Both the position numbers and the translations under genes were made by a program. The notes under the pieces are model-generated. The model was given only the letters and a program-made list of their open reading frames with translations. It ran no database searches and was not told the DNA's origin. From Flavobacterium sp. HBTb2-11-1 (GTDB lineage: Bacteria > Bacteroidota > Bacteroidia > Flavobacteriales > Flavobacteriaceae), in the NCBI RefSeq assembly GCF_009826975.1, contig NZ_WUMO01000001.1, positions 496,001-560,000 on the forward strand: DNA of 64,000 bases, in the 5' to 3' direction. Positions 9,422 through 19,081 of this stretch are shown here, piece after piece. The stretch's first letter is position 1. Every line of letters begins with the position of its first letter.

Positions 9422-9718
9422 TTACAAATTTTTAATATCTTCTAAATCATCATATTCATTATGTGTTCCAACAAAAAGAATATAAACGATTTGAGTTTCA
9501 TAATTGATTTTTACAATCAAACGATAATGATTTCCACAAATATTGAAGATTACTTTATTATTACCAACAAAATCTGCAGTCCCAAAAAAAGATTTTATAG
9601 CGTTAGAATTAGAAAAACTATTTTTATCAAAAACTTGATACCAGGATAATAATTGCTGTTTTGAATTTGGAAATCTTTCCCAAAAATTTTGCAGGGTTCT
9701 TTTCGCTATTATTCTCAT
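9422..9718 (-). CDS. higB: HigB-family toxin (mRNA interferase)
   Basis: A 98-residue protein of the HigB_toxin family. RIIAKRTLQNFWERFPNS at the N terminus and YRLIVKINYETQIVYILFVGTHNEYD near the C terminus are characteristic. Family members cleave mRNA on the ribosome and slow growth when the antitoxin is lost. It is the first gene of a two-gene operon with higA. The promoter element sits so close to the ATG that the mRNA leader would be only about 6-8 bases. Confidence 0.88.
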   Translation of the reverse strand: MRIIAKRTLQNFWERFPNSKQQLLSWYQVFDKNSFSNSNAIKSFFGTADFVGNNKVIFNICGNHYRLIVKINYETQIVYILFVGTHNEYDDLEDIKNL

Positions 9719-9729
9719 AACTTACATTG

Positions 9730-9761
9730 CAAATATATTTATTTTTTCCCAAATAGGGAAA
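9730..9761 (-). promoter_or_regulatory. higBA promoter with candidate HigA operator
   Basis: On the minus strand 9730-9737 reads TATATTTG, a -7 element 12 bases before the higB ATG. Immediately upstream lies an inverted repeat, TTTCCC (9745-9750), AAATA, GGGAAA (9756-9761), where a repressor would block polymerase. That HigA binds here is inference from operon logic. Confidence 0.55.
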
Positions 9762-9799
9762 TCTTGTTAAAGCAAAACAAATGTAAGAAAATATTTAAA

Positions 9800-9829
9800 T
9801 AAAAAAAGCCTCTAATTTTAGAGGCGTTT
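9800..9829 (-). terminator. Terminator of the deoxynucleoside kinase operon
   Basis: GCCTCTAA at 9808-9815 and TTAGAGGC at 9818-9825 form an 8-bp stem; on the minus strand it is followed by a run of seven T. Confidence 0.8.
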
Positions 9830-9858
9830 ATATTTTGTGCAAATTAGGAACTTTTATT

Positions 9859-10473
9859 TTAAAACAATCCATTCAATTCAGCATCAATTCTACTAATGAT
9901 ATCTCCTAAATCTTCGGGATTGTCAACAAAATTGATATTGTCCACATCAATAATCAAGAGTTTTCCTTTAGTATAAGTCTGAATCCAAGCTTCATATCTT
10001 TCATTCAAACGGCTTAAATAATCGATAGAAATCGAGTTTTCATATTCGCGCCCGCGCTTGTGGATTTGACCAACAAGATTCGGAATCGAACTTCTCAAAT
10101 AAATCAATAAATCTGGAGCTTTAACTAACGATTCCATTAATTCGAACAAAGACGTGTAATTCTCAAAATCACGACTTGTCATTAAGCCCATTGCATATAA
10201 GTTGGGTGCGAAAATATGAGCATCTTCGTAAATCGTTCTGTCTTGAATGATTTTTTTTCCGCTTTCGCGAATTTGCTGCACTTGACGAAAACGGCTGTTT
10301 AGGAAATAAATCTGAAGATTAAATGACCAGCGCTCCATCTGATGGTAGAAATCATCCAAATACGGATTATCAACTACATCTTCATAATGAGGTTCCCATT
10401 TGAAATGTTTCGCCAATAATTTGGTCAAAGTTGTTTTTCCTGCGCCTATGTTTCCTGCTATTGCTATGTGCAT
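9859..10473 (-). CDS. Deoxynucleoside kinase
   Basis: A 204-residue kinase of the deoxynucleoside kinase (dNK) family, which phosphorylates deoxynucleosides for salvage in the cytoplasm. The P-loop GNIGAGKTT is at residues 7-15, the catalytic DRTIYED motif in the middle, and the lid region HKRGREYE near residue 140. Its ATG overlaps the stop codon of the upstream gene by one base (TAATG), so the two are translationally coupled. Which deoxynucleoside is preferred cannot be read from sequence. Confidence 0.92.
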   Translation of the reverse strand: MHIAIAGNIGAGKTTLTKLLAKHFKWEPHYEDVVDNPYLDDFYHQMERWSFNLQIYFLNSRFRQVQQIRESGKKIIQDRTIYEDAHIFAPNLYAMGLMTSRDFENYTSLFELMESLVKAPDLLIYLRSSIPNLVGQIHKRGREYENSISIDYLSRLNERYEAWIQTYTKGKLLIIDVDNINFVDNPEDLGDIISRIDAELNGLF

Positions 10474-11288
10474 TACGGTGTTACGATTTTATAATTTGAT
10501 ATATCTGTAGCTGTAAAAATAGATAAAATTTGGTCTTTGTAATAAAAATTGTCAAAGGTTTTTTCTGAAATTTTAATCTCAGAAATTACTTCTGGATTTG
10601 ATTTATTGAAACCTTTAAAATACAATAAATTATTCTTACTGAAAAGATATTGAGAAGAATTAACAATGGCAATTTTATCAAAATCGGCTATTTTTCCTAG
10701 CGAAGTAATTTTCCCAAAAATGTCACAAGAGTACCAATTGTTTTTTCTGTCAATCCAATAGAAAGCATTAAAATCAGTTTGGTAATATTGGATTGGTTCG
10801 GTCAGTGGAATTGAAACGGTTTTGTACTCGTTTTTTAAATAATCAAAAAGTCCAATTTGCTGGTTTAAAGCGTTATAAATCCATAACTGATTTTGTGTGG
10901 ACATTCCAATGGCACTCACCACAATTGGAGTGGCATTCTGTGAAAAATTAATTTCGGTCATTTTATTTAATTGATTGTCCAATAAAACAACGCTATTGAA
11001 ATCTTCATAAAACAAAACAATCTTTAGCGGATTCTGAAGATCGACTTTTGTGATTTTTCCCAAGGAAACATTCTTGTATTCAAAGATTTCTTTTCCTTTA
11101 ATCTTGCTAAAAACATTATTCGTTATCTGATAAGAATATCCGAAAGCATCATATCCTAAAAATGTATCAGAGGTATTTTTATACTGCGAAATCAAAGTTG
11201 GATTTATGCTCAAATCCTGAGCTGAAAGCGCCTGAAAAGTGCAGAAAAGAAATACGGAAAATAAAATTTTTTGCACTGTTTTAAGCAT
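10473..11288 (-). CDS. Secreted protein of unknown function upstream of the deoxynucleoside kinase
   Basis: A 271-residue protein with a signal peptide (about residues 1-23, ending in LSAQ). I recognise no named domain. The body is rich in short beta strands with repeated aromatic and Asp/Asn turns (for example KIVLFYEDFNSVVLLDNQLNK, NQLWIYNALNQQIGLFDY, QTDFNAFYWIDRKNNWYSC), which suggests a beta-propeller-like fold; that is inference. Coupling to the kinase gene probably reflects shared transcription rather than shared function, since one product is exported and the other cytosolic. Confidence 0.7.
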   Translation of the reverse strand: MLKTVQKILFSVFLFCTFQALSAQDLSINPTLISQYKNTSDTFLGYDAFGYSYQITNNVFSKIKGKEIFEYKNVSLGKITKVDLQNPLKIVLFYEDFNSVVLLDNQLNKMTEINFSQNATPIVVSAIGMSTQNQLWIYNALNQQIGLFDYLKNEYKTVSIPLTEPIQYYQTDFNAFYWIDRKNNWYSCDIFGKITSLGKIADFDKIAIVNSSQYLFSKNNLLYFKGFNKSNPEVISEIKISEKTFDNFYYKDQILSIFTATDISNYKIVTP

Positions 11289-11430
11289 GAGAAATTATTT
11301 TACAAGAGTACCAAATTACAAAAACTCTTCTTATAAATTTTAATTTTAAGCCTTAAACCTTTTTGAAATCTAATAGTCTAAAAAATAAGCGGTTCTATCT
11401 ATGTCTTAATGCCGTTAATATATTTAGTTT

Positions 11431-11459
11431 TTTGAATTTTAAAATAAATAATACATTTG
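11431..11459 (+). promoter_or_regulatory. Promoter of the GLPGLI / receptor pair
   Basis: TTTG at 11431-11434 and TACATTTG at 11452-11459, 17 bases apart. It lies upstream of the ATG at 11501 and argues against a start further upstream in the same frame. Confidence 0.6.
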
Positions 11460-11500
11460 AATGTAAGTTTTGTCGGATTTACTCACTTAAAGAAAATAAA

Positions 11501-12388
11501 ATGAAAAAAATATTTTTTTATATGACTTTGATGCTTGTTTCTATACAAATTCAAGCACAAAAAGATTTTCAAGGAATGGCTGTTTACGAGTCTAAAACCC
11601 AAGCGCCGAAGTTTGAAGGGATGCGCGGTAATAGAGATATTACGCCAGAAATGCAGAAAAATATGGAAGAGCGTATGAAAAAAATGCTCGAAAAAACATT
11701 CATTTTAAATTTTGATAAAGCAGCCTCAATTTATAAAGAAGAAGAAAAACTAGAAGCGCCTGGCCAACAGCAAGGAGGTTTCCGAGTTATGTTTGGTTCG
11801 CTTACTGGCGGAGGAGGTACTTTCTATAAGGATGTGAAAGCAAAAACCTATACAGTTGATAAAGAATTTATGGGGAAAGAGTTTCTCGTTGTCGATTCGC
11901 TGCCAAAATTAAACTGGAAATTGGAACAAGAAACCAAACAAATTGGTGGTTACAATTGCTTCAAGGCAATAGCTGTAAAACAAGCTAGTAAAACCGATTT
12001 TAGAAACTTCAGACCTAAAAAAAATGATGATGTAAAGGATGAAGTAAAAAAGACTTCTGGAGATACCAAAACGAATTTTGCAGATAATTTCGAAATGCCA
12101 AAAGAAATTGTCGTGACGGCTTGGTATACGCCAGAAATTCCCATCAATCAAGGGCCGGAAAATTATTGGGGACTTCCAGGATTAATCTTAGAAATCAATG
12201 ATGGGACAACAACTATTTTATGTTCAAAAATTGTTTTGAATGCTAAAGATAAAGTGGAAATAAAACCTTCTAAAAAAGGAAAAGTAGTTTCTCAGAAGGA
12301 ATATGACGAAACGGTAATTAAAAAAATGGAAGAATTTAGAGAGATGAACCGCGGCCGTGCTGGCGGACCTCCTCCTATGGGAAGATAA
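11501..12388 (+). CDS. GLPGLI family protein
   Basis: A 295-residue exported protein. The start at 11501 gives a proper signal peptide (MKKIFFYMTLMLVSIQIQAQ); the frame stays open further upstream, but that part overlaps the promoter and does not look like protein. The family signature is present as NYWGLPGLILEINDG near residue 220. The C terminus is Gly/Pro/Arg-rich (GRAGGPPPMGR). GLPGLI proteins are found in Bacteroidetes, often beside TonB-receptor-like genes as here, and their role is unknown. Confidence 0.88.
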   Translation: MKKIFFYMTLMLVSIQIQAQKDFQGMAVYESKTQAPKFEGMRGNRDITPEMQKNMEERMKKMLEKTFILNFDKAASIYKEEEKLEAPGQQQGGFRVMFGSLTGGGGTFYKDVKAKTYTVDKEFMGKEFLVVDSLPKLNWKLEQETKQIGGYNCFKAIAVKQASKTDFRNFRPKKNDDVKDEVKKTSGDTKTNFADNFEMPKEIVVTAWYTPEIPINQGPENYWGLPGLILEINDGTTTILCSKIVLNAKDKVEIKPSKKGKVVSQKEYDETVIKKMEEFREMNRGRAGGPPPMGR

Positions 12389-12479
12389 TATCTTTAAAAT
12401 TCCAATTTTTCAAAATCCAAAATCCAAATTGCTTCGCCTGTTCACTATCGCTCGGGTCCAAACTTTCAATATTCTTATA

Positions 12480-15167
12480 ATGAATAAGACACTCTTTGTA
12501 TTTGCCTTACTTTTTACTTCGATATGCTTTTCTCAAAGCGTCCGTTTTGACGGTTTGATTCAGGATGAGCAGAAAAATCCGTTGGAAATGGCCAATATTA
12601 TGGCTATCAATAATGGTACAAAAGCAATGGATTCCTATGGAATAACCAATGATAAAGGAAAGTTTCAATTGACTTTGAAACCAAATACAGCTTATACCAT
12701 TAAAATAAGTTATTTGGGAATGAAGTCTAAAGAAATTGCAGTATCGACTAAGTCTGAAAACATGACTCAGAATATTGTTTTGGATGGCGCTGGAATAGAA
12801 TTGGAAGGCGTAGAAATTGTTCGCGAAATGCCAGTTTCTATAAAAGGCGACACAATTGTTTATAATGCTGATTCTTTTAAATCTGGAACAGAAAAAAAGC
12901 TTGAAGATGTCTTAAAGAAACTTCCAGGAGTTGAGGTAAATGCCGATGGAGAAATTGAAGTTGAAGGGAAAAAAGTCAGCAAATTGATGGTTGAGGGAAA
13001 AGATTTTTTTGACGGAGATACCAAATTGGGCGTCAAAAATATTCCAGCCGATGCAATTGATAAAGTTCAGGTTTTAAGAAATTATAACGAAATAAGCCAA
13101 TTAAAAGGTCTAGAAAATGATCAGGAAAATGTGGCGATGAACATTAAACTGAAAGAAGGAAAAAAGAACTTTTGGTTTGGAGATGTGACCGCAGGAATTG
13201 GAGTTGCAGAATTGGACAGCCGATATATTATTAATCCAAAACTGTTCTACTACAGCCCAAAATACAGTATCAATTTAATTACCAATTTTAATAATATTGG
13301 TGAATTGCCTCTTACGGCTCAAGATTATTTTAAGTTTACAGGAGGATTTAAAAATATGATGAAAAAAGGCGGAAGCAGTTTTAATGTTTCTTCAAATGAT
13401 TTAGGAATTTCGTTATTGCGTAATAATCGTGCAAAAGAAATTGAAACCAAATTTGGCGCAACAAACTTTGCTTATTCAGCTACAAAATCGTGGAATATAA
13501 GCGGTTTTGGAATTCTTTCAACTTCAAAAACCGACTTAGAAACTAAATCGCAAACAACAATTTTAGAATCTGGAGATCAGCAGAAAAGTAACGAAAATAC
13601 CAATCAGAAAAATAATTTGGGACTTTTTAAATTAAGCTCAACTTATAAGCCAAGCGACAAATTTCAGTTTGATTATGATATTTTAACCAAGCTTACTAAA
13701 CAAGAAGAATACTCAGATTTGTTTAGAGAACAGATTGTTCAAAACGTTGCGACTTCAGAAGATATTTTTACAACAAAAAAACAAGATCCTACTTCGATTA
13801 ATCAGAATTTGAGTTTGTATTATACGCAAAGCACTAAAAATATCTTTGCTTTTGAAATGCAGCATTTATATCAGGACGAAAATCCTTTTTATAATGCTAA
13901 TTTGCAAACACTTCCTTTTGATTTATCGGGATATATTTCGGGACAAAACAGAAATGATTATAATCAAGACCGATTTGTGAAAACCAATAAATTGGATGCA
14001 AAACTGGATTATTATTATATGGTTACACCAAAAAGTAATTTCAATATTACTTTAGGAAATACGTATTCGTATCAGAACTTTAATTCTCACATTTTTCAAA
14101 TGTTAGATGATGGAACTAGAAACGATTTGAATAATGCCCAAAATAATAATGATGTAGATTATCGTTTTAATGATGCTTTTTTAGGTTTTCATTATAAAAT
14201 CCTCACAGGAAAATTTACGTTCACACCCGGAGTAAGCTTTCATACGTATCAAATGACAAACGGACAATTGGGAACCGATTATTCCCAGAATTTCACGAAA
14301 GTGCTACCAGATTTCTTTGCTTTATATCAAATCAAAAAATCAGAAACGCTGACGTATAATTTCTCTCTAACAAACGATTTTACAGATATCAATCAGTTGG
14401 CTTCGGGTTATGTTTTGTCTAATTATAGCAGTTTGTTTCGCGGAAATCGTTTCTTAGAAAATGCGACTTCACAAGTACATTCGCTTCGTTATTTCAAGTA
14501 TAATATGTTCAATTTTGAGAACATTTTTGCCAACGCAACTTACACCAGAAAAGTTGATGCGATTAAAACAAAAGCAGATTTTGACGGAATTAACCAATCA
14601 TCAGTTCCTTACAACTCCAATTTAGCTGATGAGACTTTTACGGGAATGGGAAATTACGGGCGTTCGTTTTTAAAGAATTATAAAGCTTCTGCAAATGCTA
14701 GTTTTAATTGGTCGAAATTCAATAATATTCAGAACAATCAATTGTCAACAACAGAAAGTTTCAGCCAGAGCTATACCGTTCGAGCTTCAACAAATTATAA
14801 AAATCTTCCCAATATTGAATTTGGCTACAATCTTTTGATAAATAAATATAGTGGTTCAACCTTTTACACTGATAAACCATTTGCAAGATTAGATTATTAC
14901 TTCTTGGATAGTTTTTCTTTTGTTTCAGAATACGAATTCTACCATTATTATAATGGCGATAAAACTGTTGATAATGAATATGATTTTTTAAGCGCCAGTT
15001 TAATTTATCAAAAAAAGAATAGCAAGTGGGAATATAAAGTTTCGGCAACCAATTTGTTGAACACAAAATATCTTAATGATGACAGCTTCTCGCAATTCTC
15101 TACAAGAGTTTCGCAATACACTGTGCAGCCGCGTTATATCATATTTTCAATGAAATACAATTTGTAG
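12480..15167 (+). CDS. TonB-dependent receptor-like outer-membrane beta-barrel protein
   Basis: With the ATG at 12480 the product is 895 residues and starts with a signal peptide (MNKTLFVFALLFTSICFSQ); the open frame extends 41 codons upstream but that sequence is not protein-like. A CarboxypepD_reg-like domain (about residues 20-100) is followed by a plug-like domain (KKLEDVLKKLPGVEVN, DKVQVLRNYNE) and a long barrel region ending in SMKYNL. It follows the GLPGLI gene by about 90 bases and is probably cotranscribed, so the two may act on the same substrate or surface structure. The ligand is unknown. Confidence 0.85.
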   Translation: MNKTLFVFALLFTSICFSQSVRFDGLIQDEQKNPLEMANIMAINNGTKAMDSYGITNDKGKFQLTLKPNTAYTIKISYLGMKSKEIAVSTKSENMTQNIVLDGAGIELEGVEIVREMPVSIKGDTIVYNADSFKSGTEKKLEDVLKKLPGVEVNADGEIEVEGKKVSKLMVEGKDFFDGDTKLGVKNIPADAIDKVQVLRNYNEISQLKGLENDQENVAMNIKLKEGKKNFWFGDVTAGIGVAELDSRYIINPKLFYYSPKYSINLITNFNNIGELPLTAQDYFKFTGGFKNMMKKGGSSFNVSSNDLGISLLRNNRAKEIETKFGATNFAYSATKSWNISGFGILSTSKTDLETKSQTTILESGDQQKSNENTNQKNNLGLFKLSSTYKPSDKFQFDYDILTKLTKQEEYSDLFREQIVQNVATSEDIFTTKKQDPTSINQNLSLYYTQSTKNIFAFEMQHLYQDENPFYNANLQTLPFDLSGYISGQNRNDYNQDRFVKTNKLDAKLDYYYMVTPKSNFNITLGNTYSYQNFNSHIFQMLDDGTRNDLNNAQNNNDVDYRFNDAFLGFHYKILTGKFTFTPGVSFHTYQMTNGQLGTDYSQNFTKVLPDFFALYQIKKSETLTYNFSLTNDFTDINQLASGYVLSNYSSLFRGNRFLENATSQVHSLRYFKYNMFNFENIFANATYTRKVDAIKTKADFDGINQSSVPYNSNLADETFTGMGNYGRSFLKNYKASANASFNWSKFNNIQNNQLSTTESFSQSYTVRASTNYKNLPNIEFGYNLLINKYSGSTFYTDKPFARLDYYFLDSFSFVSEYEFYHYYNGDKTVDNEYDFLSASLIYQKKNSKWEYKVSATNLLNTKYLNDDSFSQFSTRVSQYTVQPRYIIFSMKYNL

Positions 15168-15201
15168 TATTTTAATTGCAAATATTGTGACTTTTTGTGA
15201 T

Positions 15202-15229
15202 TTGTTTAAAGAAGAATCAGATATCTTTG
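15202..15229 (+). promoter_or_regulatory. Promoter of the 757-residue exported protein gene
   Basis: TTG at 15202-15204 and TATCTTTG at 15222-15229 with 17 bases between. Confidence 0.6.
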
Positions 15230-15260
15230 CGCTATATTATTAACAACAAAATATGTAGTT

Positions 15261-17534
15261 ATGCGCAATTTTATTTGGAGTTTGTCACTCCTGTTTGCCG
15301 GAATTTCTATCTCTTTCGCCCAAACTAATGGAATAGAAAAAGGAACTTATTTATCTACAAATAAAGGAGGAAAAATCAAATTAAATTTACTGGATGATAA
15401 TAAGTATGAATTGGTTTTTTATTCGGGAGGATATGAAATTAAAGGCGATTCTTTGGTTTTCTTAAAAAGTAAAAATACCGTAGATAATAGATTTGATCTT
15501 TCTTTTGCTAAAGATAAAAAAGCAAAAAAAATTAAGATTAAGTTTTTGAATCCGTCTTATTATTCCTTTTACATAGGAACTCAAAAAGGAACAGAAGCAG
15601 TTCAATACCAGAGACTTTCAGATATAAAAACGAAGGTAGATCCTGAATATATCAAAACAGATTTAGATTTTGAAATAGAAAAAACGGATTTCCTTTATTT
15701 GGTTTACGAAGATTATAACGGAAAAAGTGATGTCAATAAATATGCATTGCCAAAAGATGTTTCAGAGATAACAATCAATTATGATCTTGCTGTTTTGAAT
15801 GATCTAAATCTTGCAGGATCTTTTGATAAGAATACAAAAGAGTTAAAAATTTCTGATCAAGCAGGAAAAGATCCTTTAGTGTTTGTGAACGAAAAAGATG
15901 AGAAGCCGGCTAAAGCTCCAACAGTAGTTCCGATAGAAACACAGTCTGTTACAAACTGGACTTATCCAGGGAAAGATCCTGATTACGGTTCTTATGGAAG
16001 CGCAGTAGTAGATAGTATATATAATAGTCTGCCAGTTGATACAACTGCGGTACCAGCAGCAGCATATCCTCTTGATCCCCCAGCTTCTTATACCAAATAT
16101 GATTTTAAGCTAAAAATAGAAGGCAATCTCAAAAAGGCAATAGAATCTACCAAAACAGCCAGCAACAAATTTTTGGTAGTTGTGGTGGACAGCAAGAATA
16201 AAACGGCAAAAGAAACTTTTGATGCTTTTATAAAAGAGCAGGAAACGCAGACAGGCTATAATATGTATGATTCGTATAATGCACTTTATGATACATACAA
16301 TTATTATTTGGCTGGAGCCGATGATAAAAAATGGCTGAAAAACAATAAAATAACTAATGATCCAAGCGTATTGGTTTTAAACGGAAATGGCGATGTACTT
16401 GCTGTTGCAAAATCAGATTTAACAACACAGCAATATCAGTTTAGCTATTATGGCGATTTTTATAGAAAACTTCAAAAAGCAAATGCTTTCCTTTCTATAG
16501 ATAAAGTTTTAAAGAACAAAAAAGCCTCAGATGCAGACTTAATTAATGCTTTTAATAAAGCGGCTTTATTAGAAACGTCTTATGATTATGATTCAGATTA
16601 TTCAGTAAGCGATCCTAATTCTACTGATTTTGTAATTACAAAAACGGCTTTAGACCAAAAAGAAGTAGCTCAAACATGGAAAAAATTGATTGAATCACAC
16701 CAAAAAGATAAAGCTGTAAATATGTATTTGGCTGAGACTATTATAAAAGAAATCAAAAATCAAGGATTTACAAAACAGCTTTTTAATCAGGAAAGAATTC
16801 TTAATGATACCGATTTTCTAGCGATAGATTATTTGTTAAAACATTCTGATGATATTGAAAATAATAAAGTTGCTTTCAATAATAATGCGCCAGAAGTTCA
16901 TAATATAGGAAGTGCTGTTTCTGAAATTTCTAATGCATTACAGCAAAATCTGTACGCTTCTCAGGATGGACTTACAGGTGAAATGAATAAGGAGAAAATC
17001 AATTCTGTTTACAAAAAGATCATAGCATCTGGAAAAGGAAATTTTGATGCCTACAGAAATTATTTTTATTATTTAAGCCAGCTTGAAGATCAAGATGGGT
17101 CTAATACGACTTACTTGAAAGAGTTCAGTTCTTATTTTGATAACACATTAGCTGGACCAAGCCCAATAGAAAAATTAGATGCTATTTTTGGAGGTTTAGA
17201 TTCTAGCTCAAGTTATTCTTATGATGGATGGAGTTCGTTTAAACTTTACCATTCAGATATTTGCAATAACGCGGCATGGACAGTTGTATTAAAACCACAG
17301 AACTCAAATTTTATTAAAGAGGCAATTAAATGGTCTGAATATAGTTTGGTGATATCTAAAAACAATCCGTACTACTTAGACACTTTAGCGCAATTGTATT
17401 ATAAAGATGGACAGACACAAAAAGCTATCGAAACACAGGTTTTAGCAGTAAAGTTTATTACTAGTGACGTTGATGAAGAAACTGCAAATCAAATGAAGGA
17501 AGTTTTAACTAAAATGAGTAACGGAACATATTAA
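15261..17534 (+). CDS. Exported protein of unknown function, thioredoxin-like and TPR-like segments
   Basis: A 757-residue protein with a signal peptide (residues 1-20, ISFAQ). Residues about 290-420 have the order of a degenerate thioredoxin fold (KFLVVVVDSKNKTAKETFDAF, then DPSVLVLNGNGDVLAVA) without a CxxC motif. The last 100 residues (EAIKWSEYSLVISKNNPYYLDTLAQLYYKDGQTQKAIETQ) look like one or two tetratricopeptide repeats. There is an internal Tyr/Asp/Ser-rich stretch. I do not recognise a named family. It is monocistronic, bounded by its own promoter and terminator, and its location is likely periplasmic or outer membrane. Confidence 0.72.
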   Translation: MRNFIWSLSLLFAGISISFAQTNGIEKGTYLSTNKGGKIKLNLLDDNKYELVFYSGGYEIKGDSLVFLKSKNTVDNRFDLSFAKDKKAKKIKIKFLNPSYYSFYIGTQKGTEAVQYQRLSDIKTKVDPEYIKTDLDFEIEKTDFLYLVYEDYNGKSDVNKYALPKDVSEITINYDLAVLNDLNLAGSFDKNTKELKISDQAGKDPLVFVNEKDEKPAKAPTVVPIETQSVTNWTYPGKDPDYGSYGSAVVDSIYNSLPVDTTAVPAAAYPLDPPASYTKYDFKLKIEGNLKKAIESTKTASNKFLVVVVDSKNKTAKETFDAFIKEQETQTGYNMYDSYNALYDTYNYYLAGADDKKWLKNNKITNDPSVLVLNGNGDVLAVAKSDLTTQQYQFSYYGDFYRKLQKANAFLSIDKVLKNKKASDADLINAFNKAALLETSYDYDSDYSVSDPNSTDFVITKTALDQKEVAQTWKKLIESHQKDKAVNMYLAETIIKEIKNQGFTKQLFNQERILNDTDFLAIDYLLKHSDDIENNKVAFNNNAPEVHNIGSAVSEISNALQQNLYASQDGLTGEMNKEKINSVYKKIIASGKGNFDAYRNYFYYLSQLEDQDGSNTTYLKEFSSYFDNTLAGPSPIEKLDAIFGGLDSSSSYSYDGWSSFKLYHSDICNNAAWTVVLKPQNSNFIKEAIKWSEYSLVISKNNPYYLDTLAQLYYKDGQTQKAIETQVLAVKFITSDVDEETANQMKEVLTKMSNGTY

Positions 17535-17553
17535 TAAAACTAGCATATAAAAT

Positions 17554-17590
17554 AAAAGCCGATTTCTATTTTTTAGAAATCGGCTTTTTT
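17554..17590. terminator. Terminator between the 757-residue gene and metK
   Basis: AAAAGCCGATTTCTA and TAGAAATCGGCTTTT form a 15-bp stem with a T-only loop. A and T runs flank it, so it can serve both convergent genes. Confidence 0.85.
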
Positions 17591-17643
17591 ATGTTCGGCT
17601 AATCTAAGATGTCTGATAATCTAAGTTAGTCTATAGATCTGAA

Positions 17644-18894
17644 TTACAATCCAAATGCAGCTTTTACTTGGTCAACAAAATCAAGTTTTTCCCATGTAAA
17701 CAACTCAACAGTAACTGTTTTTTCGTTTCCGCCTGGAGCAGAGAAAGTTTTAGTAACAGTTTCTGGTTTACGTCCCATGTGTCCGTAAGCAGCAGTTTCG
17801 CTATAGATTGGGTTTCTTAATTTCAAACGTTGTTCGATAAAGTAAGGACGCATATCGAAGATAGCTTCTACTTTTTTAGCGATTTCACCGTTAGTTAAGT
17901 TTACTTTAGAAGTTCCGTAAGTTTCAATGAAAATTCCCATTGGCTCAGCAACACCAATTGCGTAAGAAACCTGAACTAAGATTTCGTCAGCAACACCGGC
18001 AGCAACTAAGTTTTTAGCGATATGACGAGTTGCATAAGCAGCACTTCTATCCACTTTACTTGGATCTTTTCCAGAGAATGCACCACCACCGTGAGCACCT
18101 TTTCCGCCGTAAGTATCAACGATGATTTTTCTTCCTGTCAAACCAGTATCTCCGTGAGGTCCTCCAATAACGAATTTTCCTGTTGGATTGATGTGGTAGT
18201 TGATTTTATCGTTGAATAAATGAGCGTGCTCTGGGTTTTTAGCGATAATTCTAGGAATCAAGATTTCGATAATATCTTTTTTGATTTTAGCCAACATTTC
18301 AGCTTCTGTATCAAAATCATCGTGTTGAGTTGAAATTACAATCGCATCAATACGAGTTGGTTTATTATCGTCGCTATATTCTAAAGTAACTTGAGATTTA
18401 GCATCTGGACGCAAATACGTGATTTCTTTGTTTTCACGTCTTAAAATAGCTAATTCTTGTAATAATTTATGAGATAAATCTAATGCCAATGGCATGAAGT
18501 TTTCAGTTTCGTTTGTAGCGTAACCAAACATCATTCCTTGATCTCCTGCACCTTGTTCTTCTGGCTTAGCTCTGTCAACACCTTGGTTAATATCTGCAGA
18601 CTGCTCGTGAATAGCTGAAAGAATTCCACAAGAATTCGCTTCAAACATATATTCACTTTTAGTGTATCCAATTCTTTTGATTACATCGCGAGCGATTTGC
18701 TGAACATCAAGATAAGTATTCGATTTTACTTCACCTGCTAAAATCACCTGACCTGTTGTAACTAATGTTTCACAAGCTACTTTTGAGTCAGCGTCAAATG
18801 CCAAAAAGTTGTCAATTAATGCATCCGAAATTTGATCTGCAACTTTGTCTGGATGCCCTTCACTAACAGATTCTGACGTAAATAAATAAGCCAT
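17644..18894 (-). CDS. metK: S-adenosylmethionine synthetase
   Basis: A 416-residue methionine adenosyltransferase that makes SAM from methionine and ATP. The signature [12 protein letters not shown] (about residue 120) and the glycine-rich phosphate loop [19 protein letters not shown] are intact; the N terminus [17 protein letters not shown] contains the usual SEGHPDK motif. Length is normal for Bacteroidetes. It is transcribed away from the TonB receptor with a long leader of about 180 bases that contains a small reading frame and a hairpin, so SAM- or translation-linked control of the leader is possible. Confidence 0.97.
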   Translation of the reverse strand: MAYLFTSESVSEGHPDKVADQISDALIDNFLAFDADSKVACETLVTTGQVILAGEVKSNTYLDVQQIARDVIKRIGYTKSEYMFEANSCGILSAIHEQSADINQGVDRAKPEEQGAGDQGMMFGYATNETENFMPLALDLSHKLLQELAILRRENKEITYLRPDAKSQVTLEYSDDNKPTRIDAIVISTQHDDFDTEAEMLAKIKKDIIEILIPRIIAKNPEHAHLFNDKINYHINPTGKFVIGGPHGDTGLTGRKIIVDTYGGKGAHGGGAFSGKDPSKVDRSAAYATRHIAKNLVAAGVADEILVQVSYAIGVAEPMGIFIETYGTSKVNLTNGEIAKKVEAIFDMRPYFIEQRLKLRNPIYSETAAYGHMGRKPETVTKTFSAPGGNEKTVTVELFTWEKLDFVDQVKAAFGL

Positions 18895-18958
18895 AATAAT
18901 GTAATAATAATATATTAGTTTTTTAAAAATTAAGCAGAGAAAGTAATTGCTAAAAAGG

Positions 18959-18983
18959 GCTAAAGGAGAGTTTCTGCTTTAGC
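18959..18983 (-). terminator. Terminator-like hairpin in the metK leader
   Basis: On the minus strand GCTAAAG (18983-18977) pairs with CTTTAGC (18965-18959), followed by CCTTTTT. Flanking AGTAA/TTACT and A/T runs could extend the stem. The 3' arm contains the stop codon of a 19-codon frame, so translation would disturb it. Its role as an attenuator is inference. Confidence 0.4.
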
Positions 18984-19019
18984 ATTTTTTACTACTGAAA
19001 TGAATCTTTCAGCATTCAT
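18960..19019 (-). CDS. Candidate leader ORF of metK (19 codons)
   Basis: A frame of 19 codons ([19 protein letters not shown]) in the transcribed metK leader. It contains no internal Met and no Cys, so it is not an obvious Met sensor. Its last residues, AETLL and stop, are the same as those of the leader peptide on the other side of this divergent region (19256-19324). Whether it is translated is unknown. Confidence 0.35.
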   Translation of the reverse strand: MNAERFISVVKNAKAETLL

Positions 19020-19081
19020 AACGAAACCATTTCATTATGAAGAGGTTGCAATCAGTTCAAATTTTTCCTCTGTTTCGGGTG

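Noticed and set aside
9461..9649. Plus-strand frame opposite higB
   Set aside because: Antisense to a convincing HigB toxin with no own signals.
11363..11500. Upstream extension of the GLPGLI gene
   Set aside because: The extension overlaps a good promoter and would bury the signal peptide; ATG at 11501 is better.
12357..12479. Upstream extension of the receptor-like gene
   Set aside because: It overlaps the end of the GLPGLI gene, is not protein-like, and would hide the signal peptide that begins at 12480.
18993..19029. Eight-codon frame MKWFRYEC in the metK leader as a cysteine sensor
   Set aside because: Only one Cys codon, overlaps the longer 19-codon frame, and has no paired hairpin logic.
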